Shown here in pieces: positions 45,214 through 55,526 of a stretch of DNA of 64,000 bases. Origin of the DNA: JACTMZ01 sp044359955. GTDB taxonomy: Bacteria > Verrucomicrobiota > Verrucomicrobiia > Chthoniobacterales > JACTMZ01. The notes under the pieces are model-generated. The model searched no databases. It saw only the letters and a program-made list of their open reading frames with translations, and was not told the DNA's origin. The position numbers and the translations under genes are program-made. The DNA is taken from NCBI GenBank assembly GCA_044359955.1, contig JBIKLF010000005.1, positions 76,444-140,443 of the forward strand, given 5' to 3'. Position 1 is the stretch's first letter. Each line of letters begins with the position of its first letter.

Positions 45214-46568
45214 CAGGAAAAATCCTCCAGGACGCGTTCCATGCGGGCGGCACGGCTTCCTTTGATCACCACCGCATCACCCGGCCGCGCCAATTCGCGC
45301 AAAAAATTCGCCGCTTCATTGGTATCTGCGGCCCGCCGCACATCTTTGGTCCCTGCTTTCTCCGCTTCCTCGGCCATCGGCGCCGTCTCCGGACCAACCG
45401 CGATGAGCACATCCATCGTCGCGCCCGCGGTGCGGCCGACGCGGCGGTAGCCCTCGTCGGCGTAAGCGCCGAGTTCACCCATCTGCCCGAGCACGGCAAA
45501 ACGGCGCCCCGGACCGGGCAAGCCGCGCAGGGCGTGCAGGGCGGCGTCCATCGAGTCCGGATTCGCGTTGTAGCTGTCGTCGAGAACGGTCACGCCTCGG
45601 ATATCAAGACAGGCCAAACGGCGCGCGGACAACTTGGTTGCGGCCAAGCCCGAGGCGCATTCACGCAGGGAGAGTCCGAGTTCGAGTCCCGCCGAGACGG
45701 CGAGCAAGGCATTGCGCACCATGTGTTCGCCGGTCACCGGCAGATGCGCGGCCACGCGATCGCGGCCGGCAACGAGGTCGAAATCGAGGCCGCAGGCGGA
45801 CGGACGCAAGTTCTCGGCGTGCAAACCTTCCGGCCCTCCGGCCAGCACGACGCGCGCTTTGGTCCGGGCGGCAAGTGACGAGGTGAAGTCGTCCGCAACC
45901 GGCAAAATCAGCACCGCCTCGGCCGGAAGGACCTCGCCAAGCATGCCTTTTTCCTGCGCGATCGCCTGGCGTGAGCCGAGGAACTCGATGTGGGCCACCC
46001 CGATGTTGGTGATCAGAGCGATGGCCGGACCGGCCAGCCGGGCCAGCGGCTCAATCTCGCCCGCGTGATTCATGCCGATTTCCCAGACGCAGACCTCATC
46101 CTGCGTGGTGGCCGAAAGGATGGTCAGGGGCAGGCCGATGTGATTGTTCAGGTTGCCCTCGGTTTTGTTCACCGCAAAGCGCGTTGCGGCCACCGCCGCG
46201 GCAAAATCCTTGGTGCTGGTTTTGCCATTGCTCCCGGTCAGGCAGATCACGCGCGCTTTCAACCGACCGCGATGCCAAGCGGCCAATTGCTGCAAAGCGC
46301 GCAGGGTATCGTCCACCCGGATCAAGGGGAAGGTGGCTGGCAGACCGGAAACCTCGCGCGAAATCACCGCACCCGCAGCACCGGAGGCCGCCGCGGAGGC
46401 CACAAAGTTGTGACCGTCGAAATTTTCCCCACCCAGCGCCCAATAAAGATCCCCGGACTGCAGGGCCCGTGTGTCCTTGCAGATCGTCGTCACCGTGGCG
46501 CTCCCGTCGCCGCAGAGGAGAACACCGCCGCAGGCCGCGGCCAACGCATGGAGAGTCGTTGCGTCCAT
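45213..46568 (-). CDS. murF: MurF, UDP-MurNAc-tripeptide--D-Ala-D-Ala ligase
   Basis: 451 residues. It contains the ATP loop CLTGSNGKTSTKD, VWEIGMNHAGEI, NIGVAHIEFLGS, DDSYNANPDSM and VIKGSRAARME. It completes the cytoplasmic pentapeptide precursor with the dipeptide made by Ddl. It lies 2 bp after murE. Confidence 0.96.
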   Translation of the reverse strand: MDATTLHALAAACGGVLLCGDGSATVTTICKDTRALQSGDLYWALGGENFDGHNFVASAAASGAAGAVISREVSGLPATFPLIRVDDTLRALQQLAAWHRGRLKARVICLTGSNGKTSTKDFAAAVAATRFAVNKTEGNLNNHIGLPLTILSATTQDEVCVWEIGMNHAGEIEPLARLAGPAIALITNIGVAHIEFLGSRQAIAQEKGMLGEVLPAEAVLILPVADDFTSSLAARTKARVVLAGGPEGLHAENLRPSACGLDFDLVAGRDRVAAHLPVTGEHMVRNALLAVSAGLELGLSLRECASGLAATKLSARRLACLDIRGVTVLDDSYNANPDSMDAALHALRGLPGPGRRFAVLGQMGELGAYADEGYRRVGRTAGATMDVLIAVGPETAPMAEEAEKAGTKDVRRAADTNEAANFLRELARPGDAVVIKGSRAARMERVLEDFS

Positions 46569-46570
46569 GA

Positions 46571-48070
<1,500 letters not shown>

Positions 48071-48076
48071 GCAACC

Positions 48077-49843
48077 TCAGTTCATGTCATTGCCGAACGG
48101 CACGAGGGCGATGGTTGCACCCGGGGTGGGCGATTCGGGCACGAGTTCAAGGTGGCGGGCCATGGCCTCGCCGATGCGCGAGAAAATCGGCGCGGCCACC
48201 GTGCCGCCGTAATTGCGCCCCCCGGGCGTGCGGGCGTCATCAACCAGAACAATGCCCGCCACCTCAGGATTATCGGCCGGAAAATAGCCGGCAAAGGACA
48301 CCACATATTTGCCCGCGGCGTATCCGCCCTTCGGATCCACCCGCTGCGCCGTGCCGGTCTTGCCGGCCACCGCGAAACCCGGAATGGAAGCGAGACGCGC
48401 GGTGCCTCGCTCACCGACCACATCGACAAGGGATGCCCCGACTTTGGCCGCGGTATCTTCCGAGACGACGCGGCGGAGAATTTCGGGGGAAAAGGCCACG
48501 ACCTCGCGGCCGTCGCCGTCCTGCACGGACCGCACGATCTGCGGCAACATCATGTTCCCGCCATTGGCAATGACCGACATTGCCATGGCAATCTGCAGCG
48601 GCGTCACGGCAATCTCATGGCCCATGGGCACCCGGGTGATCGACAAGCCCGTCCAACTGTGGCGCGGGCGGACCAACCCGGGGATCTCGCCGGGCAGCCC
48701 CAGTCCGGTTCGCTCGCCGAAGCCGAAGCGGCGGATGTATTCGTAAAATGTGTCGGCCCCGAGGTGCATGGCAATCTTGGCGCAACCGATGTTGGAGGAC
48801 TTGACCATGATATCGTGCACACTCATCGAGCCGTAGCCGTGGACGTCCCGCAGGATTTTCCCGGCATAGGCGAAACTTCCATTCTCGCAGTGGAACATGC
48901 TCTCGGGCGTCACCGCTTTTTGCTCCAGCGCGGCGGCCATCACCACGATCTTGAAGGTCGAACCGGGCTCGACCATGTCGATGATGGCGCGGTTTTTCGT
49001 CGTCTCGATCGCCGCCTCGCCCGGCTCGTTCGGATTGAAAGCGGGCCGCGTGGCCATGGCGAGAATTTCGCCGGTGCGAGGACGCACAAAGACCGCCGTC
49101 ATCATCTGGGGGTTGAGCTGACGGTAAGCGGCGTCAAGTTCGCGCTCCACGATGTCTTGCAAGGCCATGTCGACGGTCAACTTGACCGTCATGCCGTGCT
49201 TGGCCGGACGCTCGTGCCCGCGATAAGCCACGATCTCGCGTCCGGTGCGGTCACGCTCGGTGTAGATGAAGCCATCCTCTCCACGCAGATAGGGCTCCAT
49301 CATCATCTCGACACCCTGGATGCCGCGCCCCTCATGGTTGAGGAAACCGACGACGTGCCCGAGTCGTTCTTCATTGGGATAAAATCGTTGCGGCTCCGGT
49401 TCGCACATCACGCCGCGCAGGCGCGCTCCGGCCAATTCTGCCTTGAGCTGGGCCACCCGCATGGCGTCCACCCCGCGCTGCACGACGATGTAAGCCCGGT
49501 CCGAATCGATCCGGGCCGCCACCTCTGCGGGCGGCAATGCAAGGTGGCGCGCGATGATCCCGGCCAATTGCTCGCGGTCGGACTTCAGCTCGGCCAGCAA
49601 CTTGCCGTCGACCGCCACCGAGTAGATGGGAACATTCACGGCGAGCGGTGCGCCATGGCAATCGGTGATGCGGCCGCGTTCGGCCGCGACTACTTTTTTC
49701 TTCGCTGTTTTTTCCGCAGCCAGGCCGCCGTATTCGCGGTGCTTTCCGACCTGCAGGTGGACGAGCCGCGCCGAATACAAACTCAAGACAACGGCCAGCA
49801 CAATGCAAACCAGGCCGGCGCGGCGATGCGCGGTCCCGCTCAT
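48077..49843 (-). CDS. ftsI: FtsI/PBP3, class B penicillin-binding protein
   Basis: 588 residues. One N-terminal membrane span is followed by a PBP dimerisation domain (AAERGRITDCHGAPLAVN) and a transpeptidase domain with GSTFK (active-site Ser), SSN and KTGTA. It cross-links septal peptidoglycan with FtsW. A weak ~25-residue tail follows the transpeptidase fold, and no PASTA domain is seen. It overlaps ftsL by 4 bp. Confidence 0.95.
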   Translation of the reverse strand: MSGTAHRRAGLVCIVLAVVLSLYSARLVHLQVGKHREYGGLAAEKTAKKKVVAAERGRITDCHGAPLAVNVPIYSVAVDGKLLAELKSDREQLAGIIARHLALPPAEVAARIDSDRAYIVVQRGVDAMRVAQLKAELAGARLRGVMCEPEPQRFYPNEERLGHVVGFLNHEGRGIQGVEMMMEPYLRGEDGFIYTERDRTGREIVAYRGHERPAKHGMTVKLTVDMALQDIVERELDAAYRQLNPQMMTAVFVRPRTGEILAMATRPAFNPNEPGEAAIETTKNRAIIDMVEPGSTFKIVVMAAALEQKAVTPESMFHCENGSFAYAGKILRDVHGYGSMSVHDIMVKSSNIGCAKIAMHLGADTFYEYIRRFGFGERTGLGLPGEIPGLVRPRHSWTGLSITRVPMGHEIAVTPLQIAMAMSVIANGGNMMLPQIVRSVQDGDGREVVAFSPEILRRVVSEDTAAKVGASLVDVVGERGTARLASIPGFAVAGKTGTAQRVDPKGGYAAGKYVVSFAGYFPADNPEVAGIVLVDDARTPGGRNYGGTVAAPIFSRIGEAMARHLELVPESPTPGATIALVPFGNDMN

Positions 49844-50202
49844 GGCAGCACCTCCCCGTTGGCGTTCCGCACGACCGGTTGGGCCGCGAGTGCGGTGGTT
49901 TGCACCCGGAGGCGGTTCAGACGGCTGTCCTGCACCTCGATCATGCGGATAAAACCCTCGTCGCGGCGACGCTCAAGCTCGGGGCGCGAGGTCAGGCGCA
50001 TGACTTCGTTGCCGGCCACCTGCAACTTCTCGTCCAGCGCGGCCAAGGCCATCTCGAGTTCGCGGCAACGGTCGCCGTCCACCTTCAGCTTGTGCTTCAT
50101 GTGCACGTAGCAGAGCCCGAGGAGACCGACAAAAACAACGAGCACCAGCCAGCGCATGAGCGGGCCGAGCGGCAGGGCATGGTCCCGGCTTTCGAATCTC
50201 AT
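49840..50202 (-). CDS. ftsL: FtsL-like bitopic division protein
   Basis: 120 residues: a short cytoplasmic segment, one membrane span (about 16-34, MRWLVLVVFVGLLGLCYV), then a periplasmic coiled coil with Leu heptads (RELEMALAALDEKLQ). The sequence is poorly conserved in this family, so the call rests on size, topology and position between rsmH and ftsI. It overlaps both neighbours by 4 bp. Confidence 0.82.
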   Translation of the reverse strand: MRFESRDHALPLGPLMRWLVLVVFVGLLGLCYVHMKHKLKVDGDRCRELEMALAALDEKLQVAGNEVMRLTSRPELERRRDEGFIRMIEVQDSRLNRLRVQTTALAAQPVVRNANGEVLP

Positions 50203-51188
50203 GCCGCCACCTCCTTGGTCACGGGCAGGATTTCCACCGAACGCAAACGCGCCGAACGCGCCCGCGGGTTGCGCTCCGTTTCACCGGCCGCCGCGGAGAG
50301 CGGCTTGCGGGTCAGGTCGTGGAAACGCCATGCGGGATTGGGTCGCGGGGCGGGCCATTCCGGACGGTCGAGCCACGGCTCGCTGCCGGCGCGGAAGAAA
50401 GTTTTCACCGCGCGGTCTTCGAGGGAATGGAAAGTGATGACGACAAAACGCGCGCCGGCTTTGAGCAAGGGCGGGATGGCGACCAGAGCGCGCCGCAGCG
50501 ATCCGATTTCGTCATTCACGGCAATGCGGAGAGCCTGGAAAACGCGTGTGGCCGGATGCACCCGGCCGCGACGGCCGAGTACTTTTTCGATCAGGGCGGC
50601 CAACTGGCCGGTGCGCGTGAAGGGCAGACGTTCCCGCTCCGCCACGATGGCCCGCGCCACGCGCCGCGCCTGGGGTTCCTCGCCGTATTCGCGGAAGATC
50701 CGCACCAGCGCCGCCTCGTCGGCGGCATTGACCAGCAGGGCCGCCGGTTCCCCGCCCGTGGAGTCCATGCGCATATCCAGCGGCCCGTCATGACGAAAAC
50801 TGAACCCGCGGTCGGGTGTGTCGAGTTGGTGCGAGGAGACACCGAGGTCGAGCAGCGCACCGTCGAAGGGCGCGGCGGCCATGACCCCGGGAACTTCCGG
50901 AGCATCGGCGAAGTTGGCTTGCACGGTGGTGAACCGGTCGCCGAAGGAAGCCAGGCGCCGGGCCGCATGCTCGAGCGACTCACGGTCGCGATCGAGGCCG
51001 ACCACCCGCGCGCCGGCGGCAAGGAGCGCCTCGGCATGACCGCCTCCGCCCAAAGTGCCGTCGAGAAAGATGCGACCGGGTGCCGGACGCAGCAACGCGA
51101 CAACCTCGTCGCGCAGAACCGGCTGATGCCAGCTCGTCGCGTCAGGGTTTGCGCGGGGCGCTCTTTTTGCGGAGACCGAATTGCTCAT
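50199..51188 (-). CDS. rsmH: 16S rRNA m4C1402 methyltransferase RsmH (MraW)
   Basis: 329 residues from the ATG at 51188. Motifs are HQPVLRDEVVALL at the N-terminus, the SAM loop FLDGTLGGGGHAEALL, LLDLGVSSHQLD, RVFQALRIAVNDE and VITFHSLEDRAVK. It methylates C1402 in the ribosomal decoding centre. No later in-frame start codon precedes the conserved HQPVL, so the N-terminal ~20 residues probably overlap a small frame (51142-51294). Confidence 0.95.
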   Translation of the reverse strand: MSNSVSAKRAPRANPDATSWHQPVLRDEVVALLRPAPGRIFLDGTLGGGGHAEALLAAGARVVGLDRDRESLEHAARRLASFGDRFTTVQANFADAPEVPGVMAAAPFDGALLDLGVSSHQLDTPDRGFSFRHDGPLDMRMDSTGGEPAALLVNAADEAALVRIFREYGEEPQARRVARAIVAERERLPFTRTGQLAALIEKVLGRRGRVHPATRVFQALRIAVNDEIGSLRRALVAIPPLLKAGARFVVITFHSLEDRAVKTFFRAGSEPWLDRPEWPAPRPNPAWRFHDLTRKPLSAAAGETERNPRARSARLRSVEILPVTKEVAA

Positions 51189-51294
51189 AAAATGTGCGGA
51201 CACGGAGATGAAGGCAGACCGCACCTTCCACCCGGCCTGCCGCGTCTTTTTTCGCGGAGAAACCGAAGGTGAATTTGCGGCCGGGCTTGGTCAT
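51142..51294 (-). CDS. Possible 50-codon small protein between mraZ and rsmH
   Basis: An ATG at 51294 opens a frame MTKPGRKFTFGFSAKKDAAG and continues to a TGA at 51142, ending KKSAPRKP. It is basic, with codon third positions mostly G or C as in neighbouring genes. It fills the otherwise long 149-bp mraZ-rsmH gap and overlaps the first 47 bp of rsmH in another frame. I recognise no family. It may be a genuine short gene or a chance frame; the placement in a tight operon raises the odds. Confidence 0.35.
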   Translation of the reverse strand: MTKPGRKFTFGFSAKKDAAGRVEGAVCLHLRVRTFYEQFGLRKKSAPRKP

Positions 51295-51337
51295 TCTTGG
51301 GTGGTTGTGGTGTGGTTCGGTGGGTGGGCGGATTGCG

Positions 51338-51793
51338 CTACAAGCCGACTTCTCCCGCCACCCGGCGGAAGACCTCGTCCTCTTCGGCCGTGGCGGCCGC
51401 CCAACGTTCAGAGTTCCAAATTTCCACCCGGCTGTGACTGCCGATCAGCACGACCTCGCCGTCCAAGCCGAGACGGCGGCAGTATTCTTCGGGCAAAAGC
51501 ACACGCCCCTGCTTGTCGACCGCGACAAGCTGGGCCAAAGCGTAAAACCGGCGGATGAATTTGCGGCGGTCGGCCGGGGCGATCGAGGGGTTGGCTTCGA
51601 CGTCCGACTTGACCCGCTCGAACTCCGGCGGCGGCAGGATCATGAGGAAGTTCCCCGCGGGATCCGGGACGGCAAAAAACTCCTCCCCGTCCTCGCCACG
51701 CCAGCGTGACGGAATCGTCACACGATGCTTCGCATCGATCGCATGGCGGAATTCGCCGGCGTAAACCATCGGGGCTGAGGAGGACTTGGACAT
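51338..51793 (-). CDS. mraZ: MraZ, transcriptional regulator of the dcw operon
   Basis: 151 residues from the ATG at 51793. Two SpoVT/AbrB-like repeats are visible: VYAGEFRHAIDAKHRVTIPSRW near the N-terminus and LVAVDKQGRVLLPEEYCRRL in the second half. MraZ binds tandem repeats in its own promoter and represses the cluster. Three such repeats are seen just upstream (51816-51845). A later ATG (MVYAGEF) is a possible alternative start. Confidence 0.95.
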   Translation of the reverse strand: MSKSSSAPMVYAGEFRHAIDAKHRVTIPSRWRGEDGEEFFAVPDPAGNFLMILPPPEFERVKSDVEANPSIAPADRRKFIRRFYALAQLVAVDKQGRVLLPEEYCRRLGLDGEVVLIGSHSRVEIWNSERWAAATAEEDEVFRRVAGEVGL

Positions 51794-51815
51794 TTTCAGG
51801 GTTGGGATGCCATTC

Positions 51816-51845
51816 TGCACCACTTTGACCCACTTTAAACCACTT
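51816..51845 (-). promoter_or_regulatory. MraZ operator: three tandem 10-bp boxes
   Basis: Read leftward from 51845 the sequence is AAGTGGTTTA, AAGTGGGTCA, AAGTGGTGCA: three head-to-tail 10-bp units with GTGG(G/T) cores. This matches the known MraZ-binding arrangement of repeated GTGGG-type cores at 10-bp spacing. A weaker fourth core (CAGTGGCAGC) sits 11 bp upstream. The array is 23 bp before the mraZ start. Confidence 0.85.
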
Positions 51846-51863
51846 GGCTGCCACTGCAGTCAA
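51834..51863 (-). promoter_or_regulatory. Candidate promoter of the dcw cluster
   Basis: Read leftward there is a -35 TTGACT (51863-51858), an 18-bp spacer and a -10 TTTAAA (51839-51834). The -10 lies inside the first and second MraZ boxes, so MraZ binding would block RNA polymerase. Confidence 0.65.
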
Positions 51864-52146
51864 CGCTTTTCAGAGAAAAATCTGAAAAAAATTCCGGCTG
51901 CCCTTCCGCCTGTATTTGCTTAAGACATTATCACATCTCTTTTTGTCAGATAGTGTTCTCCCGGCGAAAAATGGAGGTCAGTGACCGGGACCCCACCCCG
52001 GAGCTCCTGAGGGCGTTTGAAGCAAGCGCCCGTGCGGGTTGATTATGACACACTTCACCATGCCCCGCCTCCGAGATTGCCGCCTTCGTCCCGCTTGTGC
52101 TTGAGCCGCGCAGCCAAGTCCGCCACGCTGCCGGACAGCACAAGCT
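51864..52146. other. Intergenic region between the dcw promoter and pta
   Basis: This region is visibly more A+T-rich than its flanks near 51866-51960. A 6-bp stem TTCAGA-6-TCTGAA lies close to the dcw promoter without a usable T-tract. The rest contains no convincing gene. It must hold the rightward pta promoter, but I cannot place it with confidence. Confidence 0.5.
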
Positions 52147-53196
52147 ATGCAATTTATCGAATCCGTTTTCGGCCGGCTGCGCCGTCATCCCAAACGCATT
52201 GTTTTCCCCGAGGGCGAAAATCCGCGTGCCCTTGCCGCCGGGCGTCATTTCTACGAGCTGGGCCTCGGTGTGCCCATTCTGCTCGGACGCCGTGCCGTGA
52301 TTGAAGAAGTGGCCCGACGCGAGAAGATCCCTTTCGACCATTTGGGCGTGATCAATCCGGAACAATCCGCCGACCTGCCGGATTTTTGCCGCTTTCTCGA
52401 GACGCTCGACCGCTACAAGAAGCTCGGGCTCTCCGATGCCCGCGAGTTACTGCTCAATCCCAACTACTTCGCGGCCATGATGGTGCAATACGGCCGGGCC
52501 GACGGCGTGGTCGGCGGCATGGATTCCCCGACCAGCGCGCTCCTCCGCCCCCTGCTCCGCGTGGTCAAGCCCTCGGGCCCGCATCATTTGGTCAGCAGCT
52601 GTCTGGTGGCCGACACCGGCCGGTCCGACATCGGTCACCATGGCGTGCTCGTCATGGCCGATTGCGGCGTGGTCCCCGAGCCGGATGTCGAGCAGTTGGC
52701 CACCATCGCCTTGCAGGCCGCGCACCTCTGCCTTCAGCTCACCGGGGAAACACCGCGCGTCGCCCTGCTCAGTTTTTCGACCAAAGGCAGCGCCGTCACC
52801 GCAGGCACCGAAAAGATTGCCGCGGCCGCCGCCCTCGCCCGGCAACAAGCCCAGGCCCGCCACCTCGCGATCGAAATCGACGGCGAACTCGAAGCCGACG
52901 CCGCCCTCCTGCCCGGCGCGGCGCGGAGCAAATCCGTGGCTGGCACCGTGGCCGGACGGGCCAATGTTCTGGTCTTTCCCGACCTCCACAGCGGGCACAT
53001 TGCCGGCAAGCTCACCGCCATCCTCGGCCATTGCGCTTATGGACAAATTCTCACCGGTTTGACCAAACCGGCCGCCGATGTCTCGCGGGCCGACTCGCCC
53101 GAAACCATTGCCGCCGTCGCCGCCATCGTCGGTCTGCAAGCCATCGAAATGCGCCGCCTGCAGGAAATGGCGGAAGAAGAAAAAAAGAAATCCTGA
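52147..53196 (+). CDS. pta: Phosphate acetyltransferase
   Basis: 349 residues, the short single-domain form of the Pta/Ptb family. Motifs are RIVFPEGENPRALAA at the N-terminus, VQYGRADGVVGGMDSPTSALL, LLSFSTKGSA and NVLVFPDLHSGHIAGKL. It interconverts acetyl-CoA and acetyl phosphate. An acetate kinase gene is not adjacent. It is divergent from the dcw cluster and convergent with the amidase gene, 6 bp apart. Confidence 0.94.
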   Translation: MQFIESVFGRLRRHPKRIVFPEGENPRALAAGRHFYELGLGVPILLGRRAVIEEVARREKIPFDHLGVINPEQSADLPDFCRFLETLDRYKKLGLSDARELLLNPNYFAAMMVQYGRADGVVGGMDSPTSALLRPLLRVVKPSGPHHLVSSCLVADTGRSDIGHHGVLVMADCGVVPEPDVEQLATIALQAAHLCLQLTGETPRVALLSFSTKGSAVTAGTEKIAAAAALARQQAQARHLAIEIDGELEADAALLPGAARSKSVAGTVAGRANVLVFPDLHSGHIAGKLTAILGHCAYGQILTGLTKPAADVSRADSPETIAAVAAIVGLQAIEMRRLQEMAEEEKKKS

Positions 53197-53202
53197 CCGC
53201 GC

Positions 53203-54681
53203 TCAGAGCGCCTTGCCCAGGAATTCCAAAATCCAATTCTTGGCCGGTTCTTGATCCCGGCCCGCTTCGGGGTCCACCGGCGCACCTTCCGGCGGCGCGA
53301 AAAGCAGGAAGGTTTCCTCCACCCCGCGAGGAGGTAGAAGGGAACGCCAGCCACGCAGACCCGGCCAAGCAGGCGCCGGATCCGGCCATTCGCGCGGACG
53401 CGAAAGAAAACTTTCCTCCTGCTGACCGGCCGAACGGGCATCCTCGCCCGCCGCCGCCCACCTCTCGAGCTGCACCCATCCGGCCGGCTCGTATTCGAGG
53501 CCGAATGGCGGCATCTCTTCGCCGAGCGGCGCCGGCAAAAGCCGCCGCCAACCGGACAGACCGGGAAACTTGGGCTGGACCAGACGTCCGATTCCTTCCA
53601 GTGGCTGGTATTCGAACGCGCTCCCCGCAAGTTCCGCCGCGGCCGCCGCCCGGTATTGCGCGAGCAACTTCGGACGCGTGCCTTCTTTGCTCAGATTGAC
53701 GAATTGCAAAATGCCATCGGCCACCGCCTTGGCCAGACGCTCCCGCCACGCCACGGTGTGCAGCAACCGTGCATCGCGCGGATTCGACATAAACCCGCCC
53801 TCGATCAGCACCCCGGGCACCGCCGATCCGCGCAGCACCGCGAAACGCGCCCGCTTCACCCCGCGGTCAAACATCGGCACGAGTCCCAACTTGGCATGCT
53901 GGATCGAAGTGGCCAGCACGTGACTCGCGTGGTCGCTCTGGTGCCCTCGCTCAGCCGAAAAACTGCGGCGCGTGAGGTAGGTATCATGGCTGTTCGGCGC
54001 ACCGCGCGGCGTCAGCGTGAAAACCTCGAAGCCCGTGGCCAAGGAATGCCGCGTTGCGGCGGCATTGAAATGCACGCTGACAAAAACCGCCCCGTCTCCG
54101 ATTTTGTTAGCCACCCCCGGACGGGCCTCCAGCGGGATGAACTGGTCGCGACTGCGTGTGATCACCACCCGCAAACCCGCGGCCTGCAAATGCGTGCGGA
54201 TACGCCGGCACAGGTCGAGGTTGTAATTTTTTTCCGAGCCCCAACGATTGACCGCACCGCGGTCATGACCACCGTGTCCCGGATCCAGGACCACGGTATG
54301 CACCGGTTTGAGGCCCGGGATTTTTTCCGGACGCATCAGCGGATCGATCGTCTTGGCCAGATCCATGCGCGAGACGTGGTATTGCCCGCCAAAGTAGAGC
54401 ACGGGAAAAGAAAGCCAGTGCTTCACCCCGTCGATCCGCGCCTCGCGCGAATTTTTCCCGAATTCGATGCGCCGCGTCTCCGAACTCAGCGTCACCCCGC
54501 GGTCGCCGCGCGTGGTCAGGCGCATCTGGTAAAACGAGGCCAGCTGCGAGACCGGTAGGTAATCCCGTCCGGCCAGACGCTTGACCTGCCAACTGGCCGC
54601 CCATCCATCCCCCGCCGCCCCGAGCAGAAGCAAGCATGCCACGGCGAAAAACCGCCACCTTCTGGAAAAGCCCGCACCCAT
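53203..54681 (-). CDS. Secreted N-acetylmuramoyl-L-alanine amidase (Amidase_3)
   Basis: 492 residues with a signal peptide. The N-terminal ~130 residues are a copper-amine-oxidase-N or AMIN-like beta region (YLPVSQLASFYQMRLTTRG). The catalytic Amidase_3 domain has zinc ligands in DPGHGGHDRG, SEKNYNLDL and SVHFNA, and the catalytic Glu in LIEGGFMSN. It removes stem peptides from peptidoglycan, typically at septa. The C-terminal ~150 residues contain two copies of a PGL(S/R)GWR(R/S)LLP motif, about 65 residues apart, in otherwise low-complexity Pro/Glu-rich sequence. Confidence 0.94.
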   Translation of the reverse strand: MGAGFSRRWRFFAVACLLLLGAAGDGWAASWQVKRLAGRDYLPVSQLASFYQMRLTTRGDRGVTLSSETRRIEFGKNSREARIDGVKHWLSFPVLYFGGQYHVSRMDLAKTIDPLMRPEKIPGLKPVHTVVLDPGHGGHDRGAVNRWGSEKNYNLDLCRRIRTHLQAAGLRVVITRSRDQFIPLEARPGVANKIGDGAVFVSVHFNAAATRHSLATGFEVFTLTPRGAPNSHDTYLTRRSFSAERGHQSDHASHVLATSIQHAKLGLVPMFDRGVKRARFAVLRGSAVPGVLIEGGFMSNPRDARLLHTVAWRERLAKAVADGILQFVNLSKEGTRPKLLAQYRAAAAAELAGSAFEYQPLEGIGRLVQPKFPGLSGWRRLLPAPLGEEMPPFGLEYEPAGWVQLERWAAAGEDARSAGQQEESFLSRPREWPDPAPAWPGLRGWRSLLPPRGVEETFLLFAPPEGAPVDPEAGRDQEPAKNWILEFLGKAL

Positions 54682-54788
54682 CTAGCAAGTCCGGCCGGGG
54701 ATCGCCAGCGGACGCGACCGGAGAAAGATGTCCCTTCTGCGCATAAGAGCGCGAACCCTAACGCAACCGGAACCCCGCAACAACCCCC

Positions 54789-55526
54789 TCAATCGTCATC
54801 TTCCTTTTCCTCCTGCACCGGGGCCAGCCGCCGGTAATCTTCGATCACCTTGGTCGCGGTGTGGCCGAGCAGGGCGGCCACCCCGACCGTCAGAAGCAAT
54901 CCCCCGCCCCAAAGCGCGTATTCCATCGGGCCCGGTTCGGATTCCCCGCGCAAAATCCGGATCCCCAACTGCCCCAGCGTTCCGAGGTAGCAATAAAGAA
55001 AAACTCCCGGCAACCGTCCCAATGCGACCCACTGGAGACACTCCCAGAAACGCACTTTGGTGATGCCATAAAGATAGTTGAACAAACTCGTCGGAAAGAG
55101 CGGGTTCAATTGACTGTAAAAAATAATCCGCGGTCCGTGCTTGCCGATCGCCCCATCCAGCGCCGCCCAACGCGGGTCGCGCAAAATGCGCTGGCGCACG
55201 AATTTGCGTCCCAGCTTGTTGCCGACAAAAAATGCCACGGCCGCACCGAGCAAGTTGCCGACCAGCACCAGGAGCGTTCCCCACCAAAGTCCGAAGAAAA
55301 ATCCGCCCCCCAAACTCAAAATTCCGCCCGGCAATAAGAGCACCGTGGCAGCCATGACAAGCAAGGGATAGATGACAATGCTCATCGTCCCCCACCGCCT
55401 CACCACGTTTTCGGTTTCCTCCACCGCACCGAGAAATGGTGCCGATCGCGCAACGTAGATCAAAGCGCCGACCACCAGCAACGCCACCACCGCCTGCAGA
55501 ACCGTAGCCTTGGCCGCCGACTTCAT
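54789..55526 (-). CDS. DedA/TVP38-family (VTT domain) membrane protein
   Basis: 245 residues with about five hydrophobic segments. The VTT domain is shown by LLLPGGILSLGGGFFFG, the re-entrant YSQLNPLFPTSLFNYLYG loop and VALGRLPGVFLYCYLGTL. Related proteins move phospholipids or lipid carriers across the inner membrane. It overlaps the ABC permease stop by 4 bp, so it is the last gene of a four-gene operon with a possible export or lipid-handling task. Confidence 0.88.
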   Translation of the reverse strand: MKSAAKATVLQAVVALLVVGALIYVARSAPFLGAVEETENVVRRWGTMSIVIYPLLVMAATVLLLPGGILSLGGGFFFGLWWGTLLVLVGNLLGAAVAFFVGNKLGRKFVRQRILRDPRWAALDGAIGKHGPRIIFYSQLNPLFPTSLFNYLYGITKVRFWECLQWVALGRLPGVFLYCYLGTLGQLGIRILRGESEPGPMEYALWGGGLLLTVGVAALLGHTATKVIEDYRRLAPVQEEKEDDD

